A stretch of DNA of 64,000 nucleotides from Paenibacillus silviterrae (lineage in GTDB: Bacteria; Bacillota; Bacilli; Paenibacillales; NBRC-103111), in NCBI RefSeq assembly GCF_030167925.1, contig NZ_JASKUT010000001.1, positions 1,798,001 through 1,862,000 on the forward strand, given 5' to 3'. The translations under genes and the position numbers were made by a program. How positions within the stretch are numbered: the first letter of the stretch is position 1; every line of letters begins with the position of its first letter. The notes under the pieces are model-generated. The model ran no database searches, had not been told where the DNA came from, and was given only the letters and a program-made list of their open reading frames with translations. This document shows, piece after piece, positions 52,125 through 61,622 of this stretch.

Positions 52125-53060
52125 CCAATGAATACCGCCAAACCACGCCTCTCTTGCCTTTACGGCATTCCAACGCACTTCTCCCGCAAGAACCTTCCTG
52201 CCTAGCTCCGTTAGGGAAATAACTTGCTCCCTAAACGTCGGCTCTGCTCGAAGAAAGCTTGGAAATCCCGCTTCTCCTTGGATACTCACTAGCGCATAAG
52301 GCCCCTCCGACATTTGCTCCAGATGATACCAGTACTCCAAATCGCCCATTCCCAGCAGGCTCAAACGACCACCCGCCTGATGAAACAAAGGATGAGGCGA
52401 CGTGATCCCTTCCTCCAGCAATTCCAGTGTGGTCCGCTCAATCGACCCTAGGCCGCTCGGATCCGAAGGAATGCGAGACAAATGCGCCTCAAAGGCCGCC
52501 CTGGCAAATGGAAGCGCCGAGGTATCTTCTTGAAGGACTGCGATGTGCCTATCCAATCGACCGGAGGAATAAGCGCTCCAAAACCTCTTGGCCGCCTCAA
52601 ATTCCGGCTCCCCTACAGCCTGCCTTATCCCGAACAATGCGATGAGCTGCTCCGATGTCAGCTGCCCTAGTCCTCGAAAATCCGCAATGCCTGGATAGCC
52701 TCCGATGCATACCAAACTCAAGCTCGTGTCTCCATGAGACTGTCGTGCAAACCAACGAAGCAAATAGCATAGCATCGTTTGATCAAAGAGATCATGCTCG
52801 AACCACAATACGATCTCGTTATACTTCCTGAACTCCTTGAGAGCCTGCTCCTGCGTCTCACAGAACGCAATATAGTCGGAGCTCGGTAATCCGATACCCT
52901 TTTCCAAAAACGCTGCTCTTACAGACCGGTTGCCTTCCTCCTCCATATCTTCGAAGATCGGTCCGAACGGATACACTTCCCGCCAAACGAGGATGTCCCC
53001 TTGGGCGCCGCCTTGCCTTAAGCGCTCCCCTACCGTATCACCATTCACAATATGCAGCAC
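52101..53060 (-). CDS. DUF1835 domain protein
   Basis: Cytosolic protein of 319 residues. The N-terminal DUF1835 domain starts LHIVNGDTVGERLRQGG with DILVWREVYPFGP, and EIVLWFEHDLFDQTMLCYLL lies further on; a C-terminal helical DUF3658-like part follows. Family function unknown. The longer reading from 53087 contains AAGGAGGGA, which is placed correctly for the GTG at 53060, and the resulting N terminus is the family's usual one. It ends inside the terminator loop shared with the RluA gene. Confidence 0.85.
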   Translation of the reverse strand: MLHIVNGDTVGERLRQGGAQGDILVWREVYPFGPIFEDMEEEGNRSVRAAFLEKGIGLPSSDYIAFCETQEQALKEFRKYNEIVLWFEHDLFDQTMLCYLLRWFARQSHGDTSLSLVCIGGYPGIADFRGLGQLTSEQLIALFGIRQAVGEPEFEAAKRFWSAYSSGRLDRHIAVLQEDTSALPFARAAFEAHLSRIPSDPSGLGSIERTTLELLEEGITSPHPLFHQAGGRLSLLGMGDLEYWYHLEQMSEGPYALVSIQGEAGFPSFLRAEPTFREQVISLTELGRKVLAGEVRWNAVKAREAWFGGIHWKSGCSPF

Positions 53061-53089
53061 GAATCTCCCTCCTTGCTTTGCCCGCACAA

Positions 53090-53125
53090 TAAAAAGGCCA
53101 TTCCCTCAGAAAGAAAGGAACAGCC
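53090..53125 (-). terminator. Terminator after MarR gene
   Basis: On the minus strand GGC..TTCC pairs with GGAA..GCC across an internal 2x2 loop, followed by TTTTTATTG. It lies between the MarR stop and the DUF1835 start. Confidence 0.5.
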
Positions 53126-53136
53126 GCTTCTATTCA

Positions 53137-53574
53137 TCACACCGACACGCTCGTCGGCTTCTCCGTGTTTGTCACCTTGCCCAGCAAATACACCAGCAGC
53201 TGCTGATTATGAGACGAAATACGGCTGAGGTACGACTGCAGGAACTGCTCGCGCACCTGCATCCCCCGTTCGCATTCCGATTGCCCTTTCTCCGTGACCA
53301 GCACCCACACAATGCGCCGGTCCTTCTCATCCCGCTCCCGGATAATCAATCCGCTCTTCTCCATCCGGTCTAACAACGTCGTGATCGCTGCAGGCGTCGT
53401 TGCCAAATATTCGATGAAATCCGACGGCTTCATTCGTTCCTGGCCCGAATACATCAGCAGCTCCAATACGGTCAGCTGACCTTCCGTAAGGGTTGGCGCC
53501 AGCTCCGCCTCCATATGCGTACGCAAGTCCTTGGACAATTTCCACCACAGCCTGGCAAAATCTTGGGTTACCAT
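53137..53574 (-). CDS. MarR-family transcriptional regulator
   Basis: Winged-helix regulator, 145 residues: TEGQLTVLELLMYSGQERMK, recognition helix YLATTPAAITTLLDRMEKSG, wing RERDEKDRRIVWVLVTEKG. The ATG at 53574 follows CAGGAG. No efflux or enzyme gene is adjacent on the same strand except DUF1835, 77 bp downstream beyond a terminator, so its target is unclear apart from likely autoregulation. Confidence 0.9.
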   Translation of the reverse strand: MVTQDFARLWWKLSKDLRTHMEAELAPTLTEGQLTVLELLMYSGQERMKPSDFIEYLATTPAAITTLLDRMEKSGLIIRERDEKDRRIVWVLVTEKGQSECERGMQVREQFLQSYLSRISSHNQQLLVYLLGKVTNTEKPTSVSV

Positions 53575-53607
53575 GCGAATCACTCCTGTAAACCGATTTC
53601 TTTATCC

Positions 53608-53662
53608 TAATTATACCACTAGGCGACAGGGAAAGAAAGGTTAATCACCTAAATAGTTTAGG
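53608..53662 (-). promoter_or_regulatory. MarR gene promoter (-10) and upstream inverted repeat
   Basis: On the minus strand TATAAT at 53608-53613 is preceded by a poor -35. A 15-bp inverted repeat CCTAAA-TAG-TTTAGG lies at 53648-53662, upstream of the promoter core. It is a candidate regulator site. Confidence 0.5.
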
Positions 53663-53772
53663 ACATAAATCGATAAAAACAGGTACCAGACGAGCCTATT
53701 CTACATATGCTGCAAGCAGGATCGTCGCCTATAGGCAAAGCTTGTCAAACGGTGGAAGGAGCGTGATTTCCT

Positions 53773-53943
53773 ATGGAAGACTGGAAACAGCGGCTCGGTG
53801 AAACGGCATTGCAGCGAGGTGTAATCAAAGACCCACAATGGCTCGAACGTTTGGACGATTCGATGCCAGTGTGGGCCGTGCTTCAGCTGATGCTGGAGCT
53901 GCTCGATCGACTCGAGCCCGAGGAATACATGAGCTACGATTGA
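53773..53943 (+). CDS. Small acidic hypothetical protein (56 aa), convergent with parC
   Basis: Frame of 56 residues starting [20 protein letters not shown] and ending [14 protein letters not shown], with GGAAGGAG 11 bp before the ATG. Helical and acidic, with a Trp-rich middle ([17 protein letters not shown]). No family recognised. The stop overlaps the 3' end of parC on the opposite strand by 10 bp. The good ribosome binding site and helical composition support a genuine gene. Confidence 0.6.
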   Translation: MEDWKQRLGETALQRGVIKDPQWLERLDDSMPVWAVLQLMLELLDRLEPEEYMSYD

Positions 53944-56390
53944 GCCGCCGCGGCGGTAACGAGCTTCAGCACATCAACTACGGTTTCATTCTTATTTAGT
54001 GAAACCAGCTGCTTCCCTGTGGATTTCCGATCCTCGATCGGCGCCTGCTCGGTTGAGAAGGCTGCCTTCTCGCCGGTGCTAAGCACCGCAGTAAGCTCAA
54101 AGGGCTCCGTTACGGTAAAGGCTCGAACCAAGGCATCTCCGTTCGGCTTCACTCGTTTGCCTTCTTTGAATTCGAAGGTTTGCAAGCCTTTGCCGCCACG
54201 ACCTTGCACCATGTAATCGAATACTAGGGTACGCTTCACATAACCCAGATCGGACACAACAACCAGCTCTCCCTCATCGCCCGAGAGCCAATCCGCGCTG
54301 ACCACTTCGTCCTTCTCCTGAAGCGCAATCCCGCGAACCCCCGCAGCTGCGCGTCCCATCGGGTTGACCTCCGCTTCCTTGAAGCGAATGCTCATACCAA
54401 GCTTCGTCACCAGCAGCAGGTCTTTATCTCCGGTGCTCAGCTTCACGTCCAGTATCGCATCGTTGTCAGCTACCTTAGCCGCGACAATGCCGCTGGAGCG
54501 GTTTGTGAAGTATTCCTTCAGCTCCGTCCGCTTCACTTGCCCCTTACGGGTAACGAACACCAGCGATTTGCCCGGTTCTTCGAAATCCTTCACAGCAATG
54601 ACCGAAACGATCCTGTCGTCCTTCGGGATCGGAATTACGTTCACGATAGCCGTTCCGTTCTCTTTCCACTTGTACTCCGGTACTTGATGGACAGGCAGTA
54701 AATAACACTGGCCCTTTTGTGTGAAAATCAGGAGATTCTCCAGCGTGTTCACATCCAGCAGGTAACGAAGGTAATCGCCTTCCTTCAACCCCGTCTTATC
54801 GATCTCGCCGCCGGAACGGGCGAACGACAGATAGCCTGTCCGCTTAATATAGCCCTCATTCGTCAAGGTCACATACACGTCCTCGGCCGTGACCATCACT
54901 TCAAGACCTACCTTCAGCTCCTCCACCTCGTCCTGGATCTCGGAGCGGCGGGCTACGGCGTATTTATCGCGAATGACGCTCATTTCTTCCTTGATGACCG
55001 CCTGAAGCTTCTTCTCGCTGCCCAGAATCCCCTGCAGGTAAGCAATCGTCTTCTGAACTTCCTTCAGTTCCTTCTCGAGCGAATGAATCTCCAGATTGGT
55101 CAAGCGATACAGCTGCAAGGTCAGAATCGCGTCCGCTTGACGCTCGGTGAAGCCGTATTCCGCAACCAAATTGTTTTGGGCGTCCTGTCGGTTCTTCGAG
55201 CGCTTGATCGTCGCAATCACATCATCCAGAATGTTCAGCGCTTTCACTAAACCCTCGAGGACGTGAGCGCGATCCTCCGCCTTCTCCAGCTCGTACTGCG
55301 AGCGGTGGGTCACAACTTCCTTCTGATGCCCGATATAGGCTTCCAGCATGTCCTTCACGCCAAGCTGCTTCGGCGTTTTGTTCACAATGGCTACCATGTT
55401 GAAGTTATACGTGACCTGCAAGTCCGTCTTCTTAAACAAATACGCCAAAATTCCCTGCGCATCCGCTTCCTTCTTCAGCTCCACAACGATACGCAAGCCT
55501 TCGCGCCCGCTCTCGTCCCGAACCTCGGCGATGCCTTCGATCTTCTTCTCGAGCCGAATGTTCTCCATGGCCGTGACGAGCCTTGATTTGACGACCTGAT
55601 AAGGAATCTCGGTAATGACGATCTGCTGCTTGCCGCCGCGCATATCCTCGATGGCGGTGCGGGCACGCAGATAGATCCGTCCGCGGCCAGTGCGGAACGC
55701 TTCCTTGATCCCCTCGGAGCCCATAATGATGCCCCCTGTCGGAAAATCCGGCCCCTTCATGATCGTCATGATTTCCTCGAGCGTTAGCTCCTTGTTGTCG
55801 ATCAATGCGATGCACGCATCCACAACCTCCCGCAGGTTATGCGGAGGTATTTCCGTAGCGAAGCCGGACGAAATGCCGCTGACGCCGTTCACCAGCAGAT
55901 TCGGGTAACGCGAGGGCAGCACGACAGGCTCCTTCGTCGTATTGTCGAAATTGTCCTTGAACAGAACGGTCCGCTTCTCGATATCGCGAAGCAGCTCCAA
56001 TGCAATTTCGGACAAACGAGCTTCGGTGTAACGCATCGCCGCTGCCGGGTCATCGTCCAGCGAGCCCCAGTTCCCGTGGCCGTCGATAAGAACGTGCCCC
56101 ATCTTCCAAGGCTGCGCCATCCGCACCATGCCCTCATATATGGACGAATCGCCATGCGGGTGGTAGTTACCCATCACATCACCGACGGTCTTAGCCGACT
56201 TGCGATACGGCTTGTCCGGCGTATTGCCTGCATCATACATCGCATACAGGATCCGCCGCTGTACGGGCTTCAGTCCGTCCCTAACGTCGGGAATGGCGCG
56301 GTCTTGAATAATATATTTGGAATACCGGCCGAACCGGTCGCCTACAACCTCTTCCAGATAGGCCGGTAAAAAATTTTCGAGTGTGCTCAC
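53934..56390 (-). CDS. parC: DNA topoisomerase IV subunit A
   Basis: DNA-cleaving subunit of topoisomerase IV, 818 residues (ParC/GrlA length; GyrA is usually longer). The catalytic region has [20 protein letters not shown] and [20 protein letters not shown], with the active Tyr in [15 protein letters not shown]. The C-terminal beta-pinwheel follows ([36 protein letters not shown]) without the full GyrA box. In the quinolone region the sequence is HGDSSIYE, the wild-type Ser/Glu arrangement. GTG start after GGGAGCG. It follows parE by 23 bp. Its last codons overlap a small plus-strand gene. Confidence 0.95.
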   Translation of the reverse strand: MSTLENFLPAYLEEVVGDRFGRYSKYIIQDRAIPDVRDGLKPVQRRILYAMYDAGNTPDKPYRKSAKTVGDVMGNYHPHGDSSIYEGMVRMAQPWKMGHVLIDGHGNWGSLDDDPAAAMRYTEARLSEIALELLRDIEKRTVLFKDNFDNTTKEPVVLPSRYPNLLVNGVSGISSGFATEIPPHNLREVVDACIALIDNKELTLEEIMTIMKGPDFPTGGIIMGSEGIKEAFRTGRGRIYLRARTAIEDMRGGKQQIVITEIPYQVVKSRLVTAMENIRLEKKIEGIAEVRDESGREGLRIVVELKKEADAQGILAYLFKKTDLQVTYNFNMVAIVNKTPKQLGVKDMLEAYIGHQKEVVTHRSQYELEKAEDRAHVLEGLVKALNILDDVIATIKRSKNRQDAQNNLVAEYGFTERQADAILTLQLYRLTNLEIHSLEKELKEVQKTIAYLQGILGSEKKLQAVIKEEMSVIRDKYAVARRSEIQDEVEELKVGLEVMVTAEDVYVTLTNEGYIKRTGYLSFARSGGEIDKTGLKEGDYLRYLLDVNTLENLLIFTQKGQCYLLPVHQVPEYKWKENGTAIVNVIPIPKDDRIVSVIAVKDFEEPGKSLVFVTRKGQVKRTELKEYFTNRSSGIVAAKVADNDAILDVKLSTGDKDLLLVTKLGMSIRFKEAEVNPMGRAAAGVRGIALQEKDEVVSADWLSGDEGELVVVSDLGYVKRTLVFDYMVQGRGGKGLQTFEFKEGKRVKPNGDALVRAFTVTEPFELTAVLSTGEKAAFSTEQAPIEDRKSTGKQLVSLNKNETVVDVLKLVTAAAAQS

Positions 56391-56413
56391 GTCTTAAAAC
56401 GCTCCCTTACTCA

Positions 56414-58387
56414 TTACTCTACATACTCGGTAAAATCAACGTTCTCAATGATCCAGCGCTTGCGCGGATCGACCTTATCGCCCATCAAGGTGGAAACGCG
56501 ACGCTCCGCCTTGGCGGCATCGTCGATCTTCACCTGCAGCAGCGTCCGAGTCGTAGGATCCATCGTCGTCTCCCACAGCTGATCCGGGTTCATCTCGCCA
56601 AGTCCCTTATACCGCTGAAGCTCTACATTTTTGCCGAGCTCCTTGGTTAACGCAGCCAGCTGCTCATCGGTCCACGCATACCGGACTGCCGAGTTTTTGC
56701 CCGCCTTCTTCGTTACCTTGTACAGCGGCGGCTGGGCGATGTATACCTTCCCTGCATCAATTAACGGCTTCATGTAACGGTAGAAGAAGGTTAGCAGAAG
56801 CACTTGAATATGCGCGCCGTCCGTATCGGCATCCGTCATAATGATGATTTTGGCATAATTGCTTTCCGATTCGTCAAATTCCGGACCGACGCCCGCTCCG
56901 ATCGCAGCAATGATCGCCTTGTATTCCTCGTTCTTCATAATGTCAAGGAGCTTGGCCTTCTCTGGATTCATCGGCTTGCCCTTCAGCGGCAAAATCGCCT
57001 GATGGCGGGAATCCCGCCCTTGCTTCGCGGAGCCGCCAGCCGAGTCGCCTTCTACGATAAACAGCTCATTCTTGGTATAATCCTTCGACTGAGCCGGTGT
57101 CAGCTTGCCGCCAAGATTCGAGCTCTCGCTCTTGCCCTTCTTGCCGCTGCGGATTTCCTCCCGCGCCTTCCGTGCCGCTTCTCGCGCTCTCGCGGACTGA
57201 ATGGCCTTCTTCATGATCATCTGCGCCGTTTGCGGATTCTCCTCCAGGAAGACGGCCATTTTGTCCGACACCACGGCATCGACCGCGCTGCGCGCCGACG
57301 CACTGCCGAGCTGGTCCTTCGTCTGCCCGACGAATTCGACCTCGCCCATCTTGATGTTGATGACAACCATCATCCCCTCGCGCAGATCCTGTCCGTCGAG
57401 GTTCTTCTCCTTCTCCTTCAGAATGCCCGTCTTGCGCGCGTAGTCGTTCATTACCCGCGTATAGGCCGTCTTGAAGCCGGTCTCGTGCGTCCCCCCGCCG
57501 CGTGTCGGAATCGAGTTGACGAAGGAAGCAAGCGTTTCCGTATAACCGTCGTTATACTGCAGCGCCACCTCCACTTCAATTTCATCCTTCTCCGACACGA
57601 AGTGGATCACATCGTGCAGCACCGTCTTATCCTCGTTCAGGAACTGGACGAATTGGCTTGCCCCGCCTTCATACTGGAACTCCTCCTGCTTGTCCGTACG
57701 AAGGTCCGTAATCGTCACCTTCAGGCCGGAGTTGAGGAATGCAATTTCCTGTAATCGCTCGGCAAGCGTGTCATAGTTGATTGTCGTTCCTGCCTGGAAC
57801 ACCCGCTTATCCGGCTTGAAGGTAACCTTCGTCCCGGATTTGCGCGTGTTGCCCAGAACCTCCAGGTCCGTAACGGGCTCCCCTACATGCTCTTTGCCCT
57901 GATCATCGACCCAATATTCAAACCGCTGGCGGTGAACCTTGCCTTCACGATAAATCTCCACCTCAAGCCATTCGGACAACGCATTCGTGACCGAAGCCCC
58001 TACCCCGTGCAAACCACCGGATTTCTTGTAGCCTCCGCCCCCGAATTTTCCCCCGGCGTGAAGAATCGTAAACACCACCTGCGGTGTCGGAATGCCCGTT
58101 TTGTGCATGCCAGTAGGAATACCGCGGCCGTTGTCCTGTACCGTGACCGAATTGTCTTTATGAATTGTGACATCGATCTGCGAGCAGAATTTGGCCAAAT
58201 GCTCATCTACCGCATTATCGACGATTTCCCACACCAAATGGTGCAAACCGGAGGAGCTGGTGCTGCCGATGTACATCCCCGGACGCTTTCGAACGGCCAC
58301 TAGGCCCTCAAGCACCTGGATATCATCTGCACCATAGTCGACCGGCTTTTCTGCGGTTTTTGCAAACAAATCAAGTTGTTCCGCCAT
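56414..58387 (-). CDS. parE: DNA topoisomerase IV subunit B
   Basis: ATPase subunit of topoisomerase IV, 657 residues. GHKL ATPase motifs: EIVDNAVDEHLAKF, NGRGIPTGMHKTG, GGLHGVGASVTNALS. TOPRIM metal-binding motifs: FIVEGDSAGGSAKQGRD and IIMTDADTDGAHIQVLLL. The ATG at 58387 is chosen because GGGGAGG lies 5 bp upstream; a longer frame extends to 58474 within the leader. First gene of parE-parC; transcribed from a promoter overlapping the end of the preceding ABC permease gene. Confidence 0.95.
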   Translation of the reverse strand: MAEQLDLFAKTAEKPVDYGADDIQVLEGLVAVRKRPGMYIGSTSSSGLHHLVWEIVDNAVDEHLAKFCSQIDVTIHKDNSVTVQDNGRGIPTGMHKTGIPTPQVVFTILHAGGKFGGGGYKKSGGLHGVGASVTNALSEWLEVEIYREGKVHRQRFEYWVDDQGKEHVGEPVTDLEVLGNTRKSGTKVTFKPDKRVFQAGTTINYDTLAERLQEIAFLNSGLKVTITDLRTDKQEEFQYEGGASQFVQFLNEDKTVLHDVIHFVSEKDEIEVEVALQYNDGYTETLASFVNSIPTRGGGTHETGFKTAYTRVMNDYARKTGILKEKEKNLDGQDLREGMMVVINIKMGEVEFVGQTKDQLGSASARSAVDAVVSDKMAVFLEENPQTAQMIMKKAIQSARAREAARKAREEIRSGKKGKSESSNLGGKLTPAQSKDYTKNELFIVEGDSAGGSAKQGRDSRHQAILPLKGKPMNPEKAKLLDIMKNEEYKAIIAAIGAGVGPEFDESESNYAKIIIMTDADTDGAHIQVLLLTFFYRYMKPLIDAGKVYIAQPPLYKVTKKAGKNSAVRYAWTDEQLAALTKELGKNVELQRYKGLGEMNPDQLWETTMDPTTRTLLQVKIDDAAKAERRVSTLMGDKVDPRKRWIIENVDFTEYVE

Positions 58388-58515
58388 CGCAGCCTCCCCA
58401 AACAGTAAGTCATCTCCGTTGCAACTGTTACAGCGTGGAATCACAAGATCCGTTGTCGGTCCATCCACTTGCAACCGAACATGTCAGTTGTCAACAGTTT
58501 TTACAGCTAATCTGC

Positions 58516-58543
58516 ATTATAACATTTGATCCGCTTAGTTCAA
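58516..58543 (-). promoter_or_regulatory. Promoter of parE-parC
   Basis: On the minus strand TTGAAC (58538-58543), 16-bp spacer, TATAAT (58516-58521). The -35 box lies inside the last codons of the upstream permease gene. Predicted leader about 120 nt. Confidence 0.7.
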
Positions 58544-59527
58544 CACATCTTTTTTCGTAAAGACAGTAAAAGAGACAATGACCGACAGCAATCCCCACAC
58601 GGTAAGCACCGTTAAGGAGAAGAGCAGGCTCATGCCTTTGATCGGCGGCAAGGCGCCGCTTAAGTAGTCGGTGAGCTTCAAATTGACCATAAACAAATAT
58701 TTCGCCGTCTCCCAGGACGAGACCATGCTGGTCAAAATCGTACCCGAGATGAGCACCGCGAGCATGATCCCCATACCTGCCGCCGTGCTTCGAACAAGGA
58801 CGGACACCATTAAGGTAATAATGCCCACAATCAGCGCGGTATACCAAACCAGCCCGAATTCCATCAGCAGATAGAACCATTGATCGACCGCCCGGACATA
58901 GGAGAAATCGACCTCCGTTCCATTCACCTGAAAGCCCATAAATACCGGCATATCCCAGCCGCCATATCCAAAGACAACGCCGGAAATCCCATAAGCAATG
59001 AGACCTGTGGCTATCACCGTAAAGGAAACGAACAAAACCAGCGTGATGTACTTACTCAGTAAAATTTTGGAGCGCTGCACGGGTCTTGTCAATAAAAGCT
59101 TGATCGTACCAGTCGTATGCTCGCCGGAGACGAGGTCTGCGGCAATCACCATAACCATAAGAGGGATAAAAAGGCCGATCGCATTTTTTACAAATTCTCT
59201 TGTAAAGGTTACCCCGTTCGGACTGGACGGATTCACATCTTTATCCAAATAGTATTGCGCCTGCTTAATCTCGACACGACGCCACTGCTTCCATTCCTCC
59301 GGCATGCGGCCGCTGGAGAGGCTTCGCTGGTAATCCGTAATTTTTTGTCTAAGCTCCACTCGCCAATCCGTCGTGCCGAACTGCTTGCGGGCATTATCGG
59401 CGACCTTCATTTGCGCATAAGTAAACATTGGGATAATGGCCGCCAGTATTAATAAGACGACCAGCAATCGCTTTTTCTTGACGATCTTGATGCATTCGTT
59501 CACGACAAGCGGATACAAGCTAACCAA
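58535..59527 (-). CDS. ABC-2 type transporter permease
   Basis: Membrane subunit of an ABC-2 exporter, 330 residues. The N-terminal helix KRLLVVLLILAAIIPMFTYA is followed by a long extracytoplasmic loop of ~80 residues, then five further helices. LVSGEHTTGTIKLLLTRPVQ is the conserved ABC-2 amphipathic segment. It overlaps the ATPase gene by 8 bp. Typical roles are lipid, polymer or antibiotic export; substrate unknown. Confidence 0.9.
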   Translation of the reverse strand: MVSLYPLVVNECIKIVKKKRLLVVLLILAAIIPMFTYAQMKVADNARKQFGTTDWRVELRQKITDYQRSLSSGRMPEEWKQWRRVEIKQAQYYLDKDVNPSSPNGVTFTREFVKNAIGLFIPLMVMVIAADLVSGEHTTGTIKLLLTRPVQRSKILLSKYITLVLFVSFTVIATGLIAYGISGVVFGYGGWDMPVFMGFQVNGTEVDFSYVRAVDQWFYLLMEFGLVWYTALIVGIITLMVSVLVRSTAAGMGIMLAVLISGTILTSMVSSWETAKYLFMVNLKLTDYLSGALPPIKGMSLLFSLTVLTVWGLLSVIVSFTVFTKKDVLN

Positions 59528-60455
59528 TGCGCTCCCCCTCCGTCAGCTGCAGGAATAAATCCTCTAAGGTCGGATTTTTCGTTTCAATGCCATACAGCTC
59601 GATTCCGGCTTCGATCATTCGTTTGGTAACCTCAGGAACGTCCTCCGGGCTTAACTCCGTCGTTATCGCAGAATCCGAATGATCGTCCGGCTGCGGGGAG
59701 TTCAGCACCTTCACATTCGGAAAAAAAGACAGCACCTGCAAGGCTGCTTCCTTCGGCGATGCCTTCCAGAGCACCCGGCTGACGGATCGGTCGACCAGCG
59801 CGGATACCTCGCCGACCTGAATGACCTCGCCCTGGCTGATGATGGCGACCCGGTCGCACATTTGCTGAATTTCACTTAGCAAATGACTGGATACGAACAA
59901 GCTGAGACCACCATCCGCCAGCTTGCGGATAAATTCACGCAGCTCCTTAATCCCTTGCGGATCCAGTCCGTTCGTCGGCTCGTCCAATATGAGCAGCTTG
60001 GGGTTGTTCAAGAGCGCTTGCGCAATCCCTAAACGCTGCCGCATGCCAAGAGAGTACGTCTTAACCACATCGTGGATGCGCTTGTCCATGCCTACGATCT
60101 CCACGACTTCACTAATGCGTTTCTCGTTCACGCCCGGCAGCATCCGGGCGAAGTGTTCCAGGTTTTCCCAGCCGGTAAGATAGGAATACAGCTCCGGGTT
60201 CTCTACGATACATCCGACATACTGAAGCGCCTGGTTATGCTGCTTATGTACGTCGTAGCCACAAATTTGAATCGTGCCCTCCGTCGGCCGTATGAGGTCG
60301 ACGAGCATACGTATCGTCGTCGTTTTCCCGGAGCCGTTGGGCCCCAGAAAGCCGAAGATTTCCCCCGCATACACCTCGAAGCTGATCCCTTTAATGATTT
60401 CCCGATTTTTGATGCGCTTCTTCACCCGGTCGACGGATAAAACAACCTCTGGCAT
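59520..60455 (-). CDS. ABC transporter ATP-binding protein
   Basis: Energising subunit of the ABC-2 exporter, 311 residues (CcmA/DrrA-like). Walker A GPNGSGKTTT, Q-loop in VGCIVENPELY, signature YSLGMRQRLGIAQALLNNPK, Walker B LLILDEPTNGLDPQG, and the H-loop in SSHLLSEIQQMCDRVAII. The C-terminal extension is regulatory-like. It lies 16 bp after the SGNH hydrolase gene and overlaps the permease gene, so the three form an operon. Confidence 0.93.
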   Translation of the reverse strand: MPEVVLSVDRVKKRIKNREIIKGISFEVYAGEIFGFLGPNGSGKTTTIRMLVDLIRPTEGTIQICGYDVHKQHNQALQYVGCIVENPELYSYLTGWENLEHFARMLPGVNEKRISEVVEIVGMDKRIHDVVKTYSLGMRQRLGIAQALLNNPKLLILDEPTNGLDPQGIKELREFIRKLADGGLSLFVSSHLLSEIQQMCDRVAIISQGEVIQVGEVSALVDRSVSRVLWKASPKEAALQVLSFFPNVKVLNSPQPDDHSDSAITTELSPEDVPEVTKRMIEAGIELYGIETKNPTLEDLFLQLTEGERIG

Positions 60456-60471
60456 AAGCTCTGCCTCCCCA

Positions 60472-61302
60472 CTACTTCAATATGTCGGCAATACGCCCGG
60501 CGATCCGCTCGTAGCCGTCCTGATTGGGATGAAAATGATCGGTATATAAATATTTATTGAGATTCAATTCGAACAAATCGAACGTCGGTACTACCGTGAC
60601 ATTCGGATATTTATTCGCAATCTCAAAGGCAGCCGTATTCCAGCGCTGTACGAGCGGCGAGCCTTCCCGCTTCGGGTCGAGATCCAGGAACGGATGATAC
60701 AAGCCGACATACATAATTTTGGCCTTCGGGGCTGCTTTGGCTACTCGATCCATCACCTGCTCCAGCCGCTTGACCGCCTCCGGCAGCCGCTGCGCCGCAG
60801 CCTGCGAATTGAAGCCTTCTCCCGTCTGCGGATTCGTGAACAGATCTTGTCCCCCCTCGAACAGGTCGTTTCCCCCGATGGTGAACAGCACCAAATCCGC
60901 CTCCGACAGCGATTTATCGATATCCTTCTTCGCATCCCAATCCTTCAATAAATCATACGTACGAAACCCCGGGATCGCGAAATTATTATAAACGAATACA
61001 GGCTTGCCCAGCTGCTCCTGAAGCTTCTCCTTCACCTGCCCTACATAACCCCTGCCGGACAAGTCTCCAGTCCCTGCACTCAGAGAATCCCCTAAGGCGA
61101 CGATACGAATTTGCTGCTTCGCAGCCCAATTTTCTTCTACGGGCTTAGCTGCCGCTCCTCCGGGAACCGAGGTTTCCGTACCCGTGATGGGTGAAGGAAA
61201 CATGATTTCCTTGATTGCATAACCGAAGCCGACCGCGCAGACGACGGTTGAGACCAATACGGCAGCTCCTGTCACGCGCCATAGTCTTTTTGCCGAGTTC
61301 AT
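60472..61302 (-). CDS. SGNH/GDSL-family lipase/esterase, membrane-anchored
   Basis: Extracytoplasmic serine hydrolase, 276 residues. An uncleaved or cleavable hydrophobic N-terminal segment (VTGAAVLVSTVVCAVGFGYA) precedes the catalytic domain. Block I is IVALGDSLSAGTGDLSGRGY (Ser), block III TIGGNDLFEGG (oxyanion Asn), block V TDHFHPNQDGYERIAGR (Asp-x-x-His). The family hydrolyses lipids, acetyl-sugars or lysophospholipids. It is the first gene of an operon with the ABC-2 exporter, suggesting a joint role in envelope or lipid handling. Confidence 0.92.
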   Translation of the reverse strand: MNSAKRLWRVTGAAVLVSTVVCAVGFGYAIKEIMFPSPITGTETSVPGGAAAKPVEENWAAKQQIRIVALGDSLSAGTGDLSGRGYVGQVKEKLQEQLGKPVFVYNNFAIPGFRTYDLLKDWDAKKDIDKSLSEADLVLFTIGGNDLFEGGQDLFTNPQTGEGFNSQAAAQRLPEAVKRLEQVMDRVAKAAPKAKIMYVGLYHPFLDLDPKREGSPLVQRWNTAAFEIANKYPNVTVVPTFDLFELNLNKYLYTDHFHPNQDGYERIAGRIADILK

Positions 61303-61379
61303 GCGTTACGTAGCTCCCCCCGTGGTAATTTGCAAGTTACTTTCCTTTTTAGAGTAGCGGTTTACGAGGGGATTTGCAA

Positions 61380-61576
61380 ATGGGGCTGTTGTGGGGTTAA
61401 AGAAATGGACAGCTTCAATATTTCGCTGGAAATATCCTCAGCCTCAACTAAAACATCTTGTTTGCCGTCATTTGATTAGAATGTTATGGTGTAGACGGCA
61501 AGCCAAAACTCGCGGCTGAAGATATTTTCCCGCTATTCCGAGGATGTCACTTTCTAAACCATCAAAACAGCCCCAT
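61380..61576. repeat. MITE-like imperfect inverted-repeat element (197 bp)
   Basis: Perfect 11-bp ends ATGGGGCTGTT (61380-61390) and AACAGCCCCAT (61566-61576) enclose a region whose two ~85-90-bp arms are roughly 70% complementary throughout, for example GGAAATATCCTCAGCC against GAAAATATCTTCAGCC and TTGCCGTC against its exact complement, around a ~24-nt centre. It has no ORF. The ends resemble the GGGGCTGT termini common to several insertion-sequence families. I see no clear target duplication. Confidence 0.55.
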
Positions 61577-61596
61577 CGGAAATGGGGGAGAGAATA

Positions 61597-61622
61597 GGAA
61601 AAACCGTCCGATTTCGGACGGT
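61597..61622 (-). terminator. Orphan terminator in gene-free region
   Basis: Perfect 9-bp stem ACCGTCCGA / TCGGACGGT with a 2-nt loop, followed on the minus strand by TTTTTCC. No annotated minus-strand gene ends nearby; the nearest upstream gene is the GH18 at 62149, 526 bp away. Confidence 0.65.

Noticed and set aside
51233..52141. Minus-strand 302-codon ORF
   Set aside because: Arg/Leu-rich antisense shadow of the RluA-type gene, whose HRLDRPVGG motif is clear.
56804..57754. Plus-strand 316-codon ORF
   Set aside because: Antisense shadow of parE.
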